A stretch of 64,000 bases of DNA from NCBI GenBank assembly GCA_026982415.1, contig JALSHE010000058.1, positions 1-64,000 of the forward strand. Direction: 5' to 3'. This DNA comes from Robiginitomaculum sp. (GTDB lineage: Bacteria; Pseudomonadota; Alphaproteobacteria; Caulobacterales; Maricaulaceae). A program made the position numbers and the translations under genes. Below the pieces are notes generated by a model that worked only from the letters and a program-made list of their open reading frames with translations, was not told the origin of the DNA and made no database searches. Of the stretch, positions 51,601 through 60,537 are shown one piece after another (the stretch's first letter is position 1; every line of letters begins with the position of its first letter).

Positions 51601-53475
51601 GATGTGTTTGGAAACGGCATGTTATTGTCCAAGAAAATTCGCTTGGTGGCGGCTTTTGACCACCGCGATATTTTTATAGATCCCGACCCGGATACGGCCA
51701 AGACATTCAAAGAGCGGGCGCGCTTGTTTGATGTGCCGCGCTCAAGCTGGCAGGACTATAATAAGAAGCTGATTTCCAAGGGCGGTGGTATCTTCTCGCG
51801 CTCTTCCAAGTCTATCGCTCTCACACCGGAGATCCAGAAATTGACGGGGCTGTCCGCAGGCAGTGTCACGCCCAATGAGTTGATGAAGGCTTTGCTCAAA
51901 TCCCAGTGTGAGTTATTGTGGTTTGGCGGCATTGGCACCTATATAAAAGCCAGTTCGCAGAGCCATGATGATGCTAGTGACAAAGCAAATAACCCAATAA
52001 GAATTAATGGTTTGGATTTGAAAGCCAAGGTCATTGGTGAGGGGGCTAATTTAGGTGTGACCCAGGCAGGGCGCATTGAATTTGCTAAAAATGGCGGGCG
52101 GATAAATACGGACGCTATTGACAATTCTGCTGGCGTTGATTGCTCTGATAATGAAGTCAATATCAAGATATTGTTGTCGGGTGCTATTGAAAGCGGCGAG
52201 CTAAAAGCCAGCGGTCGTGTCAAGCTTTTAGAGAAGATGACGGATGATGTGTCACGACTGGTTCTGCGTCATAATTATGACCAGACGGGGGGGGTATCCT
52301 TGGCGCAAATGTATGCCCGTGAAGAACACCATGGTTATGGTCGGTTTATGGAAGCTCTGGAAGCTGCGGGGAAGCTTGACCGGGAAGTTGAGGGGCTGCC
52401 TTCCGGCACAGAGATGCAAAATATTGGTGATAAGGGCGGGCAACTTTCCCGTCCCGAAATTGCGGTTCTCAATGCTTATGCCAAAATCGTATTGTTTGAT
52501 GATTTGGTGGAAACAGATGTGGCGGATGACCCCTTTTTCAATCAAATGCTGAGGAACTATTTCCCCGCCGCCGTTCAAGGTTTTGACAAGGCGCTAAAAA
52601 ATCACCGCCTCCGCCGCGAAATCATTATCTCGCGGCTTTGCAACCAAATCGTAGATGTTGGTGGCCCAATATTTATGTCGCGCCTATCTGAGCAAACCAA
52701 TGGTAGCGCCGACGATATAGCCAAAGCCTTCACAATTGCCTATGAGGTTTTGCAAATTGATAAAATTCGTTCGGCCATCAATAGACTAGACAACAAAATC
52801 AGTGCTGAAGCCCAGTTAAGTTTGCAAGCAGAAATTTCGACCGTTTTGCAGCGGGTTATTGGTTGGCTGGTCAGACGCGGTGAGACAGGCTCCATAGACA
52901 TGCGTATCGCAAGGCGCACAGACGGTCTCACTCATGTAGATGAAAGCTGGGTCAATGTGCTGTCCAGTTATGATAGCCGCCGGGTTGCGAGCCGGATTGG
53001 CCGCTTTGTCCGTTCGGGTATTCCAGAGGAACTGGCGGCGGATGTTTCGCTACTCCGCGCGCGGGCGTCCGGTTTTGACGTGGTTGAACTTACGGAAAAA
53101 ACCGGCTGGCCGATACGCAAGTCTGCGGAATTATTCTACGATATGGGCGGACGTTTTAAAATCGACCGTTTGCGTTCTATGTCCATGAAAGCCAAACCCA
53201 AAACCCATTGGGAAGGTTTGGCGCAACAACGCATAGAAGAAGACTATTATGCCGCGCAGGCTGGGTTGGCGTTGGATGCAGCGCGCCTACATATTGACGG
53301 CGGCGGCACAGCAAAAGCGAGCACTAAAACTATGATCAAAACATACATTGATAGTAAACCCCATGCAGTTAAGGCCTATGATGCAGCATATTCTAAAATC
53401 AACGCATCCGGTGGCTGGTCCTTGGCTAAATTTGCTATCGTGAATGCCCAGCTAAGGGAACTCCTCGCAACCTAA
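48622..53475 (+). CDS. gdhB: NAD-specific glutamate dehydrogenase (large ~180 kDa type)
   Basis: 1617 aa; [51 protein letters not shown]. Confidence 0.95.
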   Translation: [1617 protein letters not shown]

Positions 53476-53550
53476 GGGGTGCTTTACATTGAGAGTTATT
53501 TTGGTATTAAGATATTTTTGTGCCAAATGGCTGTTGCCAAGGGGATATAC

Positions 53551-55311
53551 ATGATTGCACCGACAAGTACAGACCGTGGGCAACCGTTGGTACGCGGACT
53601 GTTTGAAACACTTATCGAAGGGTTGGAGTACGCGGCTAGGTGCGATACGGGGTTTAATTTTTACACTGGTAAGGGCGATCTGAAAACCCGTTTGCCGTAT
53701 GCGGAGCTTCGTGACCGAGCGGTTGAGACTGCAAAGCGTCTTGTGCCCCTGACAGAAGTTGGTGATCGTGTCGGCATTTGTGCGGTCACCAGTGCTGATT
53801 TCGTCACTATGTTTTATGCTTGCCAATATGCTGGTGTTATCCCTGCGCCCTTGCCCTTACCCGTTACTTTGGGTGGGCGCGGTAGCTATGAGCGCCAGTT
53901 GCAGCGCATGGCAGATACGGGTGATTTTGCCGTACTTCTGGCGCCCGCAAATATGGAGAACATCATTAGCTCGGCGCTCAATGATAATGATATTCCGGTG
54001 ATTAGTTTTGAAGATTTGGCCAACTATCCGGCTGACGGAGAATTGCGTCCACACGGGCCGGACGGGCCTTGCTATATCCAGTATTCATCTGGTAGTTCCA
54101 GTTCCCCCAAGGGGATTATCGGAACCCAGAAAACTGTAGTCGCGAATTGCCTCGGAATGGTTAGCAGTGGCGGTCTTAATGTTAGCGAAGGGGATAGAGC
54201 TGCGTCTTGGCTACCTATGTATCATGATATGGGGTTGGTCGGATTTATGATTGGTCCAATGATGACCCAGCTTTCTGTGGACTATCTTGACCCGCAAGAT
54301 TTTACCCGCCGCCCAATCACGTGGCTCTCCTTAATTAGCAAAAACCGGGCGACATTGTCATTTAGCCCTACATTTGGCTATGAATTATGTGTGCGGCGTT
54401 GGCGCGAAGACCGGGAGTTGGATTTATCTAGCTGGAAAGCAGCTGGCATTGGCGGCGATATGGTACAACCGGAACCCCTTAAAGCTTTTGCCAAAACCTT
54501 TAAAGATAGCGGTTTTGAAGAGAGTTCTTTCATGCCAAGTTATGGTCTCGCAGAAATTACATTGGGTGCGACGTTCTCGCCGTTCGGCGAAGGCTTGTTG
54601 GAAGATACCATAGATATTGACCGCCTTGAGCGTACTGGTGAGGCTGTTCCTGCAACCGATTTAACCCCTGCCGAACACAGACGTACATTTGTAGCTTGTG
54701 GCCGCGTTATTCCCGGACATAAGCTTGAAGTCCGCAGTTTTGAGGGCAAGGTTGAAGGGGAACGTAAGGTTGGCCGCATTTGCCTTTACGGCCCCAGTGT
54801 CACACCTGGATATTTTCATAATGCTCAGGCTACCCAAGCCGCATTTACCGATGATGGGTGGTTGGATACAGGTGATTTGGGTTATTGGATTGGCGATAAA
54901 ATTGTTGTCACAGGGCGGTTTAAAGATTTAATATTGTGGCATGGTCGCAATATTTGGCCCCAAGATATTGAGTGGGCGGCCCAAGCGGCGGCCACGAGCC
55001 GGTGTGGCCGGGCATGTTCGTTCGCTGTTGGCGGTAGTGGCGATGAGAAAGAGATAATTTTATTATTAGAATGTCGGACACGAAATGAAACCCTGTTAGC
55101 AGAAATCCATTCAATGGTAAGCGCGGCTATCCGCTTAGAAATAGGTGCTCCGGTTACTCTGATCCTCGTACCGCGCGGGTCAATGATTGTCACCTCGTCC
55201 GGTAAATTGAGCCGCGCCCGTGTGCGCGAAAAGTACTTAAGCGGTGCTATACTGAACTTGCAAGCGGATGTGACCGTTCGGTTAATAGACGAACATCGAG
55301 GCATTTCGTAA
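53551..55311 (+). CDS. acsR: fatty acyl-AMP ligase / acyl-ACP synthetase of the sphingolipid operon (AcsR-like)
   Basis: YIQYSSGSSSSPKGIIGTQK; WLPMYHDMGLVGFMIGPM; GWLDTGDLGYW; start MIAPTSTDRGQ at 53551; neighbours SPT, ACP and a reductase. Confidence 0.85.
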   Translation: MIAPTSTDRGQPLVRGLFETLIEGLEYAARCDTGFNFYTGKGDLKTRLPYAELRDRAVETAKRLVPLTEVGDRVGICAVTSADFVTMFYACQYAGVIPAPLPLPVTLGGRGSYERQLQRMADTGDFAVLLAPANMENIISSALNDNDIPVISFEDLANYPADGELRPHGPDGPCYIQYSSGSSSSPKGIIGTQKTVVANCLGMVSSGGLNVSEGDRAASWLPMYHDMGLVGFMIGPMMTQLSVDYLDPQDFTRRPITWLSLISKNRATLSFSPTFGYELCVRRWREDRELDLSSWKAAGIGGDMVQPEPLKAFAKTFKDSGFEESSFMPSYGLAEITLGATFSPFGEGLLEDTIDIDRLERTGEAVPATDLTPAEHRRTFVACGRVIPGHKLEVRSFEGKVEGERKVGRICLYGPSVTPGYFHNAQATQAAFTDDGWLDTGDLGYWIGDKIVVTGRFKDLILWHGRNIWPQDIEWAAQAAATSRCGRACSFAVGGSGDEKEIILLLECRTRNETLLAEIHSMVSAAIRLEIGAPVTLILVPRGSMIVTSSGKLSRARVREKYLSGAILNLQADVTVRLIDEHRGIS

Positions 55312-55313
55312 AA

Positions 55314-56222
55314 GTGTCTCAGAAAATCGTAGCTCTCACGGGTGGCACAGGATTTGTTGGTCGTGCTGTCATACGCGAACTGTTATCACAAGGGTATTTG
55401 ATCAAGGCTCTGGTGCGTCCCGGCTCAAGCGGCAATGCCATTCAACACGATAATATCAATTGGATCGAGGGGACGCTCGATAATCCCATTAGCGAAATAT
55501 CCCTGTGTGCGGGCGTAGATACTGTCATTCATATGGCTGGGTTGGTGACTGCGCGCACCAAAGCTGAGTATTACAAAATCAATGCAGATGCCGTTGGCAC
55601 CTTGGTGCAGGCGGCGGCTCGCGCCAAAGTTAAACGGTTTGTGTATTTGTCGTCCTTGGCGGCGCAGCAGGCAGAACTGTCTGATTATGCAGGCTCTAAG
55701 CGGGCAGGTGAGGGGCAATTGGCGCGCAAGCTTGGTTCCATGAAGGGGGTCGCTGTGCGCGCCCCCGCCGTATTTGGCGCTGAAGATAAGGCCACCGCGC
55801 CGTTTTATGCGTTGATCAAAAAAGGCTGGTTGCCTGCACCCGGAGGGCGGAATTGGCGGAAGCGCAAAATAGGTTTGGTGCATGTCGACGATTTGGCGCG
55901 GTTCCTAACGCGTGCTTGTCTGGATGGTTCATGTGATGGACGTACAGTGACCACGGCCACCCGAGCTAGAATCACTTGGCCGGAATTTGCTAACGAGTGT
56001 GCACTGGCTCTCGGGCGACCTGTGCGGGTATTTCCTTTACCGCTTTCGGTTTTGTACCCGATTGCAGTGATAAATAGTGCTACAAAACGTGCCTTCGGCA
56101 AGGGGCATTTGACACTTGGCAAGCTCAAAGAATTTTTATATGAGGACTGGAGTGTCCCTGTTGAAAATGAGGCACAAACAGTGTTGCAATCGGCTCTAAA
56201 ACAAACGATACTAGATGATTAA
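55314..56222 (+). CDS. cerR: NAD(P)-dependent epimerase/reductase, likely ceramide reductase (CerR-like)
   Basis: 302 aa extended SDR; ALTGGTGFVGRAVIRELL; operon position between acyl ligase and ACP. Confidence 0.8.
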   Translation: MSQKIVALTGGTGFVGRAVIRELLSQGYLIKALVRPGSSGNAIQHDNINWIEGTLDNPISEISLCAGVDTVIHMAGLVTARTKAEYYKINADAVGTLVQAAARAKVKRFVYLSSLAAQQAELSDYAGSKRAGEGQLARKLGSMKGVAVRAPAVFGAEDKATAPFYALIKKGWLPAPGGRNWRKRKIGLVHVDDLARFLTRACLDGSCDGRTVTTATRARITWPEFANECALALGRPVRVFPLPLSVLYPIAVINSATKRAFGKGHLTLGKLKEFLYEDWSVPVENEAQTVLQSALKQTILDD

Positions 56223-56255
56223 TCACAATTGTACCAAAGCCAAAAAGAGCTAAAA

Positions 56256-56507
56256 ATGCCTAAACCAACTCCCGGTCAAATTTTCGACAAAATTTGTGAA
56301 CTGCTTGTTCAATATAATCCAAAAAACCATGTCATCACCCTGCAAAGTAGTATTGTCACGGATCTGGAAGTGGATTCGACCGCCGTGTTTGATTTGATCA
56401 TGGGCTTGGAGGATTTCTACGATATTTCAATTCCCATGGAAATGGTTAGCGATATTAAAACCGTCGGCGAATTGGTCAACTCTACGCGCCAGTTAACGCA
56501 AGAGTAA
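56256..56507 (+). CDS. acpR: acyl carrier protein (AcpR-like)
   Basis: 83 aa; phosphopantetheine-site-like DLEVDSTAVFDLIMGLEDFYDISIP; ATG at 56256. Confidence 0.85.
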   Translation: MPKPTPGQIFDKICELLVQYNPKNHVITLQSSIVTDLEVDSTAVFDLIMGLEDFYDISIPMEMVSDIKTVGELVNSTRQLTQE

Positions 56508-56511
56508 TCCT

Positions 56512-57750
56512 GTGGATATTTTTGATAAATTCTCGACCCTGCAATCGCGTACCGATTTGGTGAACAGGCTTGGGGTTGACCCGTTCGGTGTTAAATTTGA
56601 CGACATAACAAATGCGACGCGCGGACGCATTGGCAACCGCTCTATTGTGCTTGCGGGCACTAATAATTATCTGGGTTTGACGTTTGACCCGGATTGTATG
56701 GATGCCTCTATCAATGCGATTAAAAATTACGGTACGGGGACTACGGGTTCGCGGATTGCTAATGGGTCGTATACGGGACATGTGGATTTGGAAGATGCCC
56801 TCGCCAAACATGCGGGCATGGCCAGCGCCATTATTTTCTCAACAGGTTACCAAACAAACCTGGCCGCTATCGCTACGCTTGCTGGGCCAAAAGACGTGTT
56901 GTTCATCGATGCGGATAGCCATGCTTGTATTATTGATGGTTGCCGCCTGAGCGCCGCCCCGACAATAAGGTTTCGCCATAATTCTCCTTCTGATCTGGAT
57001 AAACGACTGACGCGTCATAACAATAGCGAGGGCAAAATAGACGGCGGGATTGCACTCGTGGTCATCGAGGGTCTGTATTCCATGTTCGGCGACCGCGCGC
57101 CCATAGCCGAGTTCGTAGATGTTTGTAAGAAGCACGGTGCCTATCTCTATATTGATGAAGCACATTCGTTCGGCGTATTTGGCTCCACAGGTTGCGGTCT
57201 AGCCGAAGAAGAGGGTGTCCTCGACCAGGTTGATTTCATCTCTGGTACGTTCTCCAAAAGCCTAGCCTCTATTGGCGGGTTTTGCCTCTCCAAGCACAAG
57301 GGGTTCGAAATAACCCGCAAGGCCATGCGCGCTTATATGTTCACGGCTTCACCGACCCCGTCCAACGTAGCGGCGGCGCGGGCGGCTCTTGACAAGATCG
57401 CCGAAAAGCCGGAACTTCGCGATAATCTCCGCGACCGGGGTTTGCAGCTTCATAAAGGTCTAACCGAGCTTGGGTTTGATTTATGCGGCCCGCCCGGCCC
57501 GATTATCGCTGTGCGCCGTCCCAATGAGGTGGTCGCGGCTACGGAATGGAATTGGCTGCTCGAAGAGGGTGTTTACGTTAATTTAGCCGTTCCGCCCGGC
57601 ACCCCTCAGTCCAGCTCACTCCTGCGTATTAGCCTCTCCGCCGCCCATACCAAAGACGATATTAATATCATCCTTAAGGCGTTTAAGGATATGCAAGGGC
57701 AGGGTGAGGCGCTTATGGCAAAGGTGCAAGCTGTCATGGCTACGGGTTAG
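56512..57750 (+). CDS. spt: serine palmitoyltransferase (alpha-oxoamine synthase, PLP-dependent)
   Basis: 412 aa, GTG start; LAGTNNYLGLTFDP, YIDEAHSFGVFGSTGCGLAEE, PLP-lysine GTFSKSLASIGGF. Confidence 0.9.
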   Translation: MDIFDKFSTLQSRTDLVNRLGVDPFGVKFDDITNATRGRIGNRSIVLAGTNNYLGLTFDPDCMDASINAIKNYGTGTTGSRIANGSYTGHVDLEDALAKHAGMASAIIFSTGYQTNLAAIATLAGPKDVLFIDADSHACIIDGCRLSAAPTIRFRHNSPSDLDKRLTRHNNSEGKIDGGIALVVIEGLYSMFGDRAPIAEFVDVCKKHGAYLYIDEAHSFGVFGSTGCGLAEEEGVLDQVDFISGTFSKSLASIGGFCLSKHKGFEITRKAMRAYMFTASPTPSNVAAARAALDKIAEKPELRDNLRDRGLQLHKGLTELGFDLCGPPGPIIAVRRPNEVVAATEWNWLLEEGVYVNLAVPPGTPQSSSLLRISLSAAHTKDDINIILKAFKDMQGQGEALMAKVQAVMATG

Positions 57751-57838
57751 CCGGAATTTCGGTTCTTCCAGCACAAAATGCGCCGTAAAGCCCTGCCTTA
57801 CCTGCGGATATTGTTTTCGTTATTTGCGGCCTAAAACG

Positions 57839-58234
57839 CTATAAACGCCGTGCTTTGAGATATAGCCGCGAAAATTCGCGAATATACGTTAGCGCAGAGA
57901 AACCGCGCATATATTTATTGTTCTTCAGCCAATTGAAACGTCCGGCACAACCAAAAACCCGGACGTCCATACCGCAATCGCCAGCATGGATAAGGCTGTT
58001 AGATACGCAAATAGTCCGCGCATCTATTTGTTTTTTTGACTTCGGTATTTCACCGCCAAGAATCAAAACCAAAAAACCGTAATGTAAAAATACCTCAGGC
58101 ACATTCGCGGTTAAACCTGCAAATACACAGATACGCTGACCGACTGGCTCAATTAAGAGACCCGCAATAATCACCGCGCCCAAGTTCAGGCTCCAAAGCA
58201 AAATTAAAATTATGTCCAAAGTAAATTTTTCCAT
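57839..58234 (-). CDS. hypothetical membrane-associated protein
   Basis: 131 aa ORF with hydrophobic N-terminal segments; no recognised family; the C-terminal half looks low-confidence. Confidence 0.3.
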   Translation of the reverse strand: MEKFTLDIILILLWSLNLGAVIIAGLLIEPVGQRICVFAGLTANVPEVFLHYGFLVLILGGEIPKSKKQIDARTICVSNSLIHAGDCGMDVRVFGCAGRFNWLKNNKYMRGFSALTYIREFSRLYLKARRL

Positions 58235-58437
58235 GCTTGCACTATGGCAGGAGATACTAAGCCGTGGATGTAGTTTTGTATTTTAATTAAAATAGGTAGT
58301 TAATACAGTGGGTTAATGTGTTTCAAGCCATGGAGAAATCAAGGGTTTATCTCGGCATTGTATAGAGTGATAACGTTGTTTTTGATTGTATTAAATTTCT
58401 ACAACAGATAAAAGCACCATTTATACAAGAGGTAAGC

Positions 58438-59232
58438 GTGAAAAAAACCAAGAGAAATTGTCCAGTATGCGGCATAAGTAAATTCAAATCTTTGAGCAAA
58501 CTCAGCCATCCCGAATGGAATACAGTGCTGTGCGAGGCCTGCGACATGGTCTATCTAGATGCGGCTCCAGATTATGAAAGCTTGAGCGTGGACATGGCTT
58601 GGACAAAGCAATTTGCTATTGAAAAAAAACGTCGTAAGCAAAAAGAGCCTATTATTGCGTGGCTAGATGCCAAGACGCGCTGGCGGCTGCACCTTTTTCG
58701 TGATGATGAATGGGCCTATATTGCAAAGCGCGTCAAGGGCGGGAATGTACTGGATGTGGGGTGCGGCGGTATTAATAACGTTCCGAAGCAGTTCGTGCCT
58801 TACGGTATCGAAATTGAGAAGGAAGCCGCAGAGATTTCCGACGCTTTAATGCGGGAGCGTGGGGGTTATGTTGTTCACGCGCCAGCAATCGAGGGCATTA
58901 CCCAATTTGAGGACAATTTTTTCGACGGCATTATTATGCGTTCATATCTGGAACACGAGGCTGTCCCGCGTGAAGTGCTCGCCGCTAGTTATGCCAAGTT
59001 GAAACCGGGCGGGGTTATCTATGTGAAAGTGCCCAACTTCGATACGATTAATCGGTTGGTGCGCGGCATAGATTGGTGTGGGTTCAGGTTTCCCGACCAT
59101 TTGAACTATTTCGGTATCAACACCATGCAAAAATTAGCCGCACTCGAAAACTATCAATTTTCCCTGTTAAATAAGATGACCCGCTACACCAATGATAATT
59201 TGCATGCATTTTTGGTGAAGCCACAGATCTAG
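58438..59232 (+). CDS. class I SAM-dependent methyltransferase with N-terminal zinc-ribbon-like motif
   Basis: 264 aa; NCPVCGISKF..LCEACDMVY; GNVLDVGCGG; SYLEHEAVPREVLAASYAKLKPGGVIYVKVPN. Confidence 0.85.
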   Translation: MKKTKRNCPVCGISKFKSLSKLSHPEWNTVLCEACDMVYLDAAPDYESLSVDMAWTKQFAIEKKRRKQKEPIIAWLDAKTRWRLHLFRDDEWAYIAKRVKGGNVLDVGCGGINNVPKQFVPYGIEIEKEAAEISDALMRERGGYVVHAPAIEGITQFEDNFFDGIIMRSYLEHEAVPREVLAASYAKLKPGGVIYVKVPNFDTINRLVRGIDWCGFRFPDHLNYFGINTMQKLAALENYQFSLLNKMTRYTNDNLHAFLVKPQI

Positions 59233-59251
59233 AGCCTGAGCCTAGCTATAT

Positions 59252-59325
59252 TGTCATCCCGGGCTTGCCCCGGGATCTCATCGCTTGCGGCGAGTACGAG
59301 ACCCCGGATCAAGTCCGGGGTGACA
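59252..59325. repeat. double REP-like palindrome (CCCGGG core), convergent intergenic
   Basis: TGTCATCCCGGGCTTGCCCCGGGATCTC...GAGACCCCGGATCAAGTCCGGGGTGACA. Confidence 0.85.
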
Positions 59326-59377
59326 GGCGGGGTAATATTTTTAAAACTGAACCCGATTAAACGCGAAAGGCTCTAGC

Positions 59378-59821
59378 CTAGTTGTATTTGCGTTCGCCGT
59401 TCTCGAAATACTCTTGGCGGCTTACCGGGTCGTAGTAATAATAGCGTCCGGTATTGCGATCAAAAAACTGGCGCTTGTCGATGTTTTGCGTTTTTACAGG
59501 GGCTGGCACATTTTGTTGGCGACTGTAATCGTTATCATAAGTGCGGTTTTTAGGCTCAGCGCCACAACCACCGTCTTCGCGGCAACCCGCATAAGCACCA
59601 CCAGCACCACCGATAACTGCACCGATAAGCGCGCCGGACTGGCCGTCGCCGTCGCCTGCATTATTGCCGATAATCGCACCAGCCGCTGCACCAGCGAGGG
59701 CGCCGAGCGCACCTTTTTTCAAGGTATTGTCATTGCCATTCGTGGTCTCACAACCTGCTAAAGCCAAAACACCGGATAGTGCTATCACTGTTACCAAAGT
59801 TTTCTGTTTGAAATTTATCAT
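59378..59821 (-). CDS. glycine-zipper outer-membrane lipoprotein
   Basis: 147 aa; lipobox LAGC; GALGALAGAAAGAIIGNNAGDGDGQSGALIGAVIGGAGGAYAG. Confidence 0.85.
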   Translation of the reverse strand: MINFKQKTLVTVIALSGVLALAGCETTNGNDNTLKKGALGALAGAAAGAIIGNNAGDGDGQSGALIGAVIGGAGGAYAGCREDGGCGAEPKNRTYDNDYSRQQNVPAPVKTQNIDKRQFFDRNTGRYYYYDPVSRQEYFENGERKYN

Positions 59822-59937
59822 GTTTTTTCTCTTTCATAGGTTAATAAACTCAACCCCTCCAACATACCATTCTAGCAAAACGAAAATGAACGGGACATAA
59901 ACCCCGCATTACAATGTGTTCATGTACCTTTAAAGCG

Positions 59938-59964
59938 GTCATCCCGGGCTGGACCCGGGATGAC
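59938..59964. repeat. single REP-like palindrome upstream of nuoA
   Basis: GTCATCCCGGG-CTGGA-CCCGGGATGAC, perfect 11-bp stem, shares the core of 59252-59325. Confidence 0.85.
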
Positions 59965-60123
59965 AATAGTGTTGTTTTCCGTGCCAGCTTTCTTCCCAAA
60001 AATAATCTGATCATTGGACAAAATAACGCATTGCATTTGTTTGCGTCCAAGCCTAGTTTGCCCTCGAAAATAGTTGTTGGGGGAGTGAGTCCTCCTGTGC
60101 ATATAAATGGTGAAATAATCGGT

Positions 60124-60534
60124 ATGTTTACTGGCCTACAAGTCGTCTATTCTTCAACTCCCGAAACCTATTCGGCGTATCTTTTGGAATATTTGCCAGC
60201 AGTTATCCTGTTGGCTATTGGTTTGGTGATTTCGCTGGCGTTTTTGATGATGGCCAAGATTTTCGCCCCCAGCAGCCCAGACGCAGAAAAAGTATCCACA
60301 TATGAGTGCGGCTTTAACGCATTTGACGATAGCCGCATGAAATTTGATGTGCGGTTTTATTTGGTGGCCATATTGTTCATTATATTTGACATTGAGGTAG
60401 CGTTTTTGTTCCCGTGGGCCGTGTCCATCGACAAAATTGGCGTTTATGGGTGGGCCGTGGTGATGTTGTTCTTGTTCGAGCTAGCCGTTGGCCTTGCCTA
60501 TGCATGGAAGAAAGGGGCCCTTGATTGGGAATAG
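60124..60534 (+). CDS. nuoA: NADH-quinone oxidoreductase subunit A
   Basis: Start MFTGLQVVYSSTPETYSAYLLEYLP preferred; KVSTYECGFNAFDDSRMKFDVRFYLVAILFIIFDIEVAFLFPWA. Confidence 0.95.
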   Translation: MFTGLQVVYSSTPETYSAYLLEYLPAVILLAIGLVISLAFLMMAKIFAPSSPDAEKVSTYECGFNAFDDSRMKFDVRFYLVAILFIIFDIEVAFLFPWAVSIDKIGVYGWAVVMLFLFELAVGLAYAWKKGALDWE

Positions 60535-60537
60535 ATT

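Noticed and set aside
57855-58082. 75-aa plus-strand ORF downstream of spt
   Set aside because: No recognisable motif; opposite frame of another doubtful ORF.
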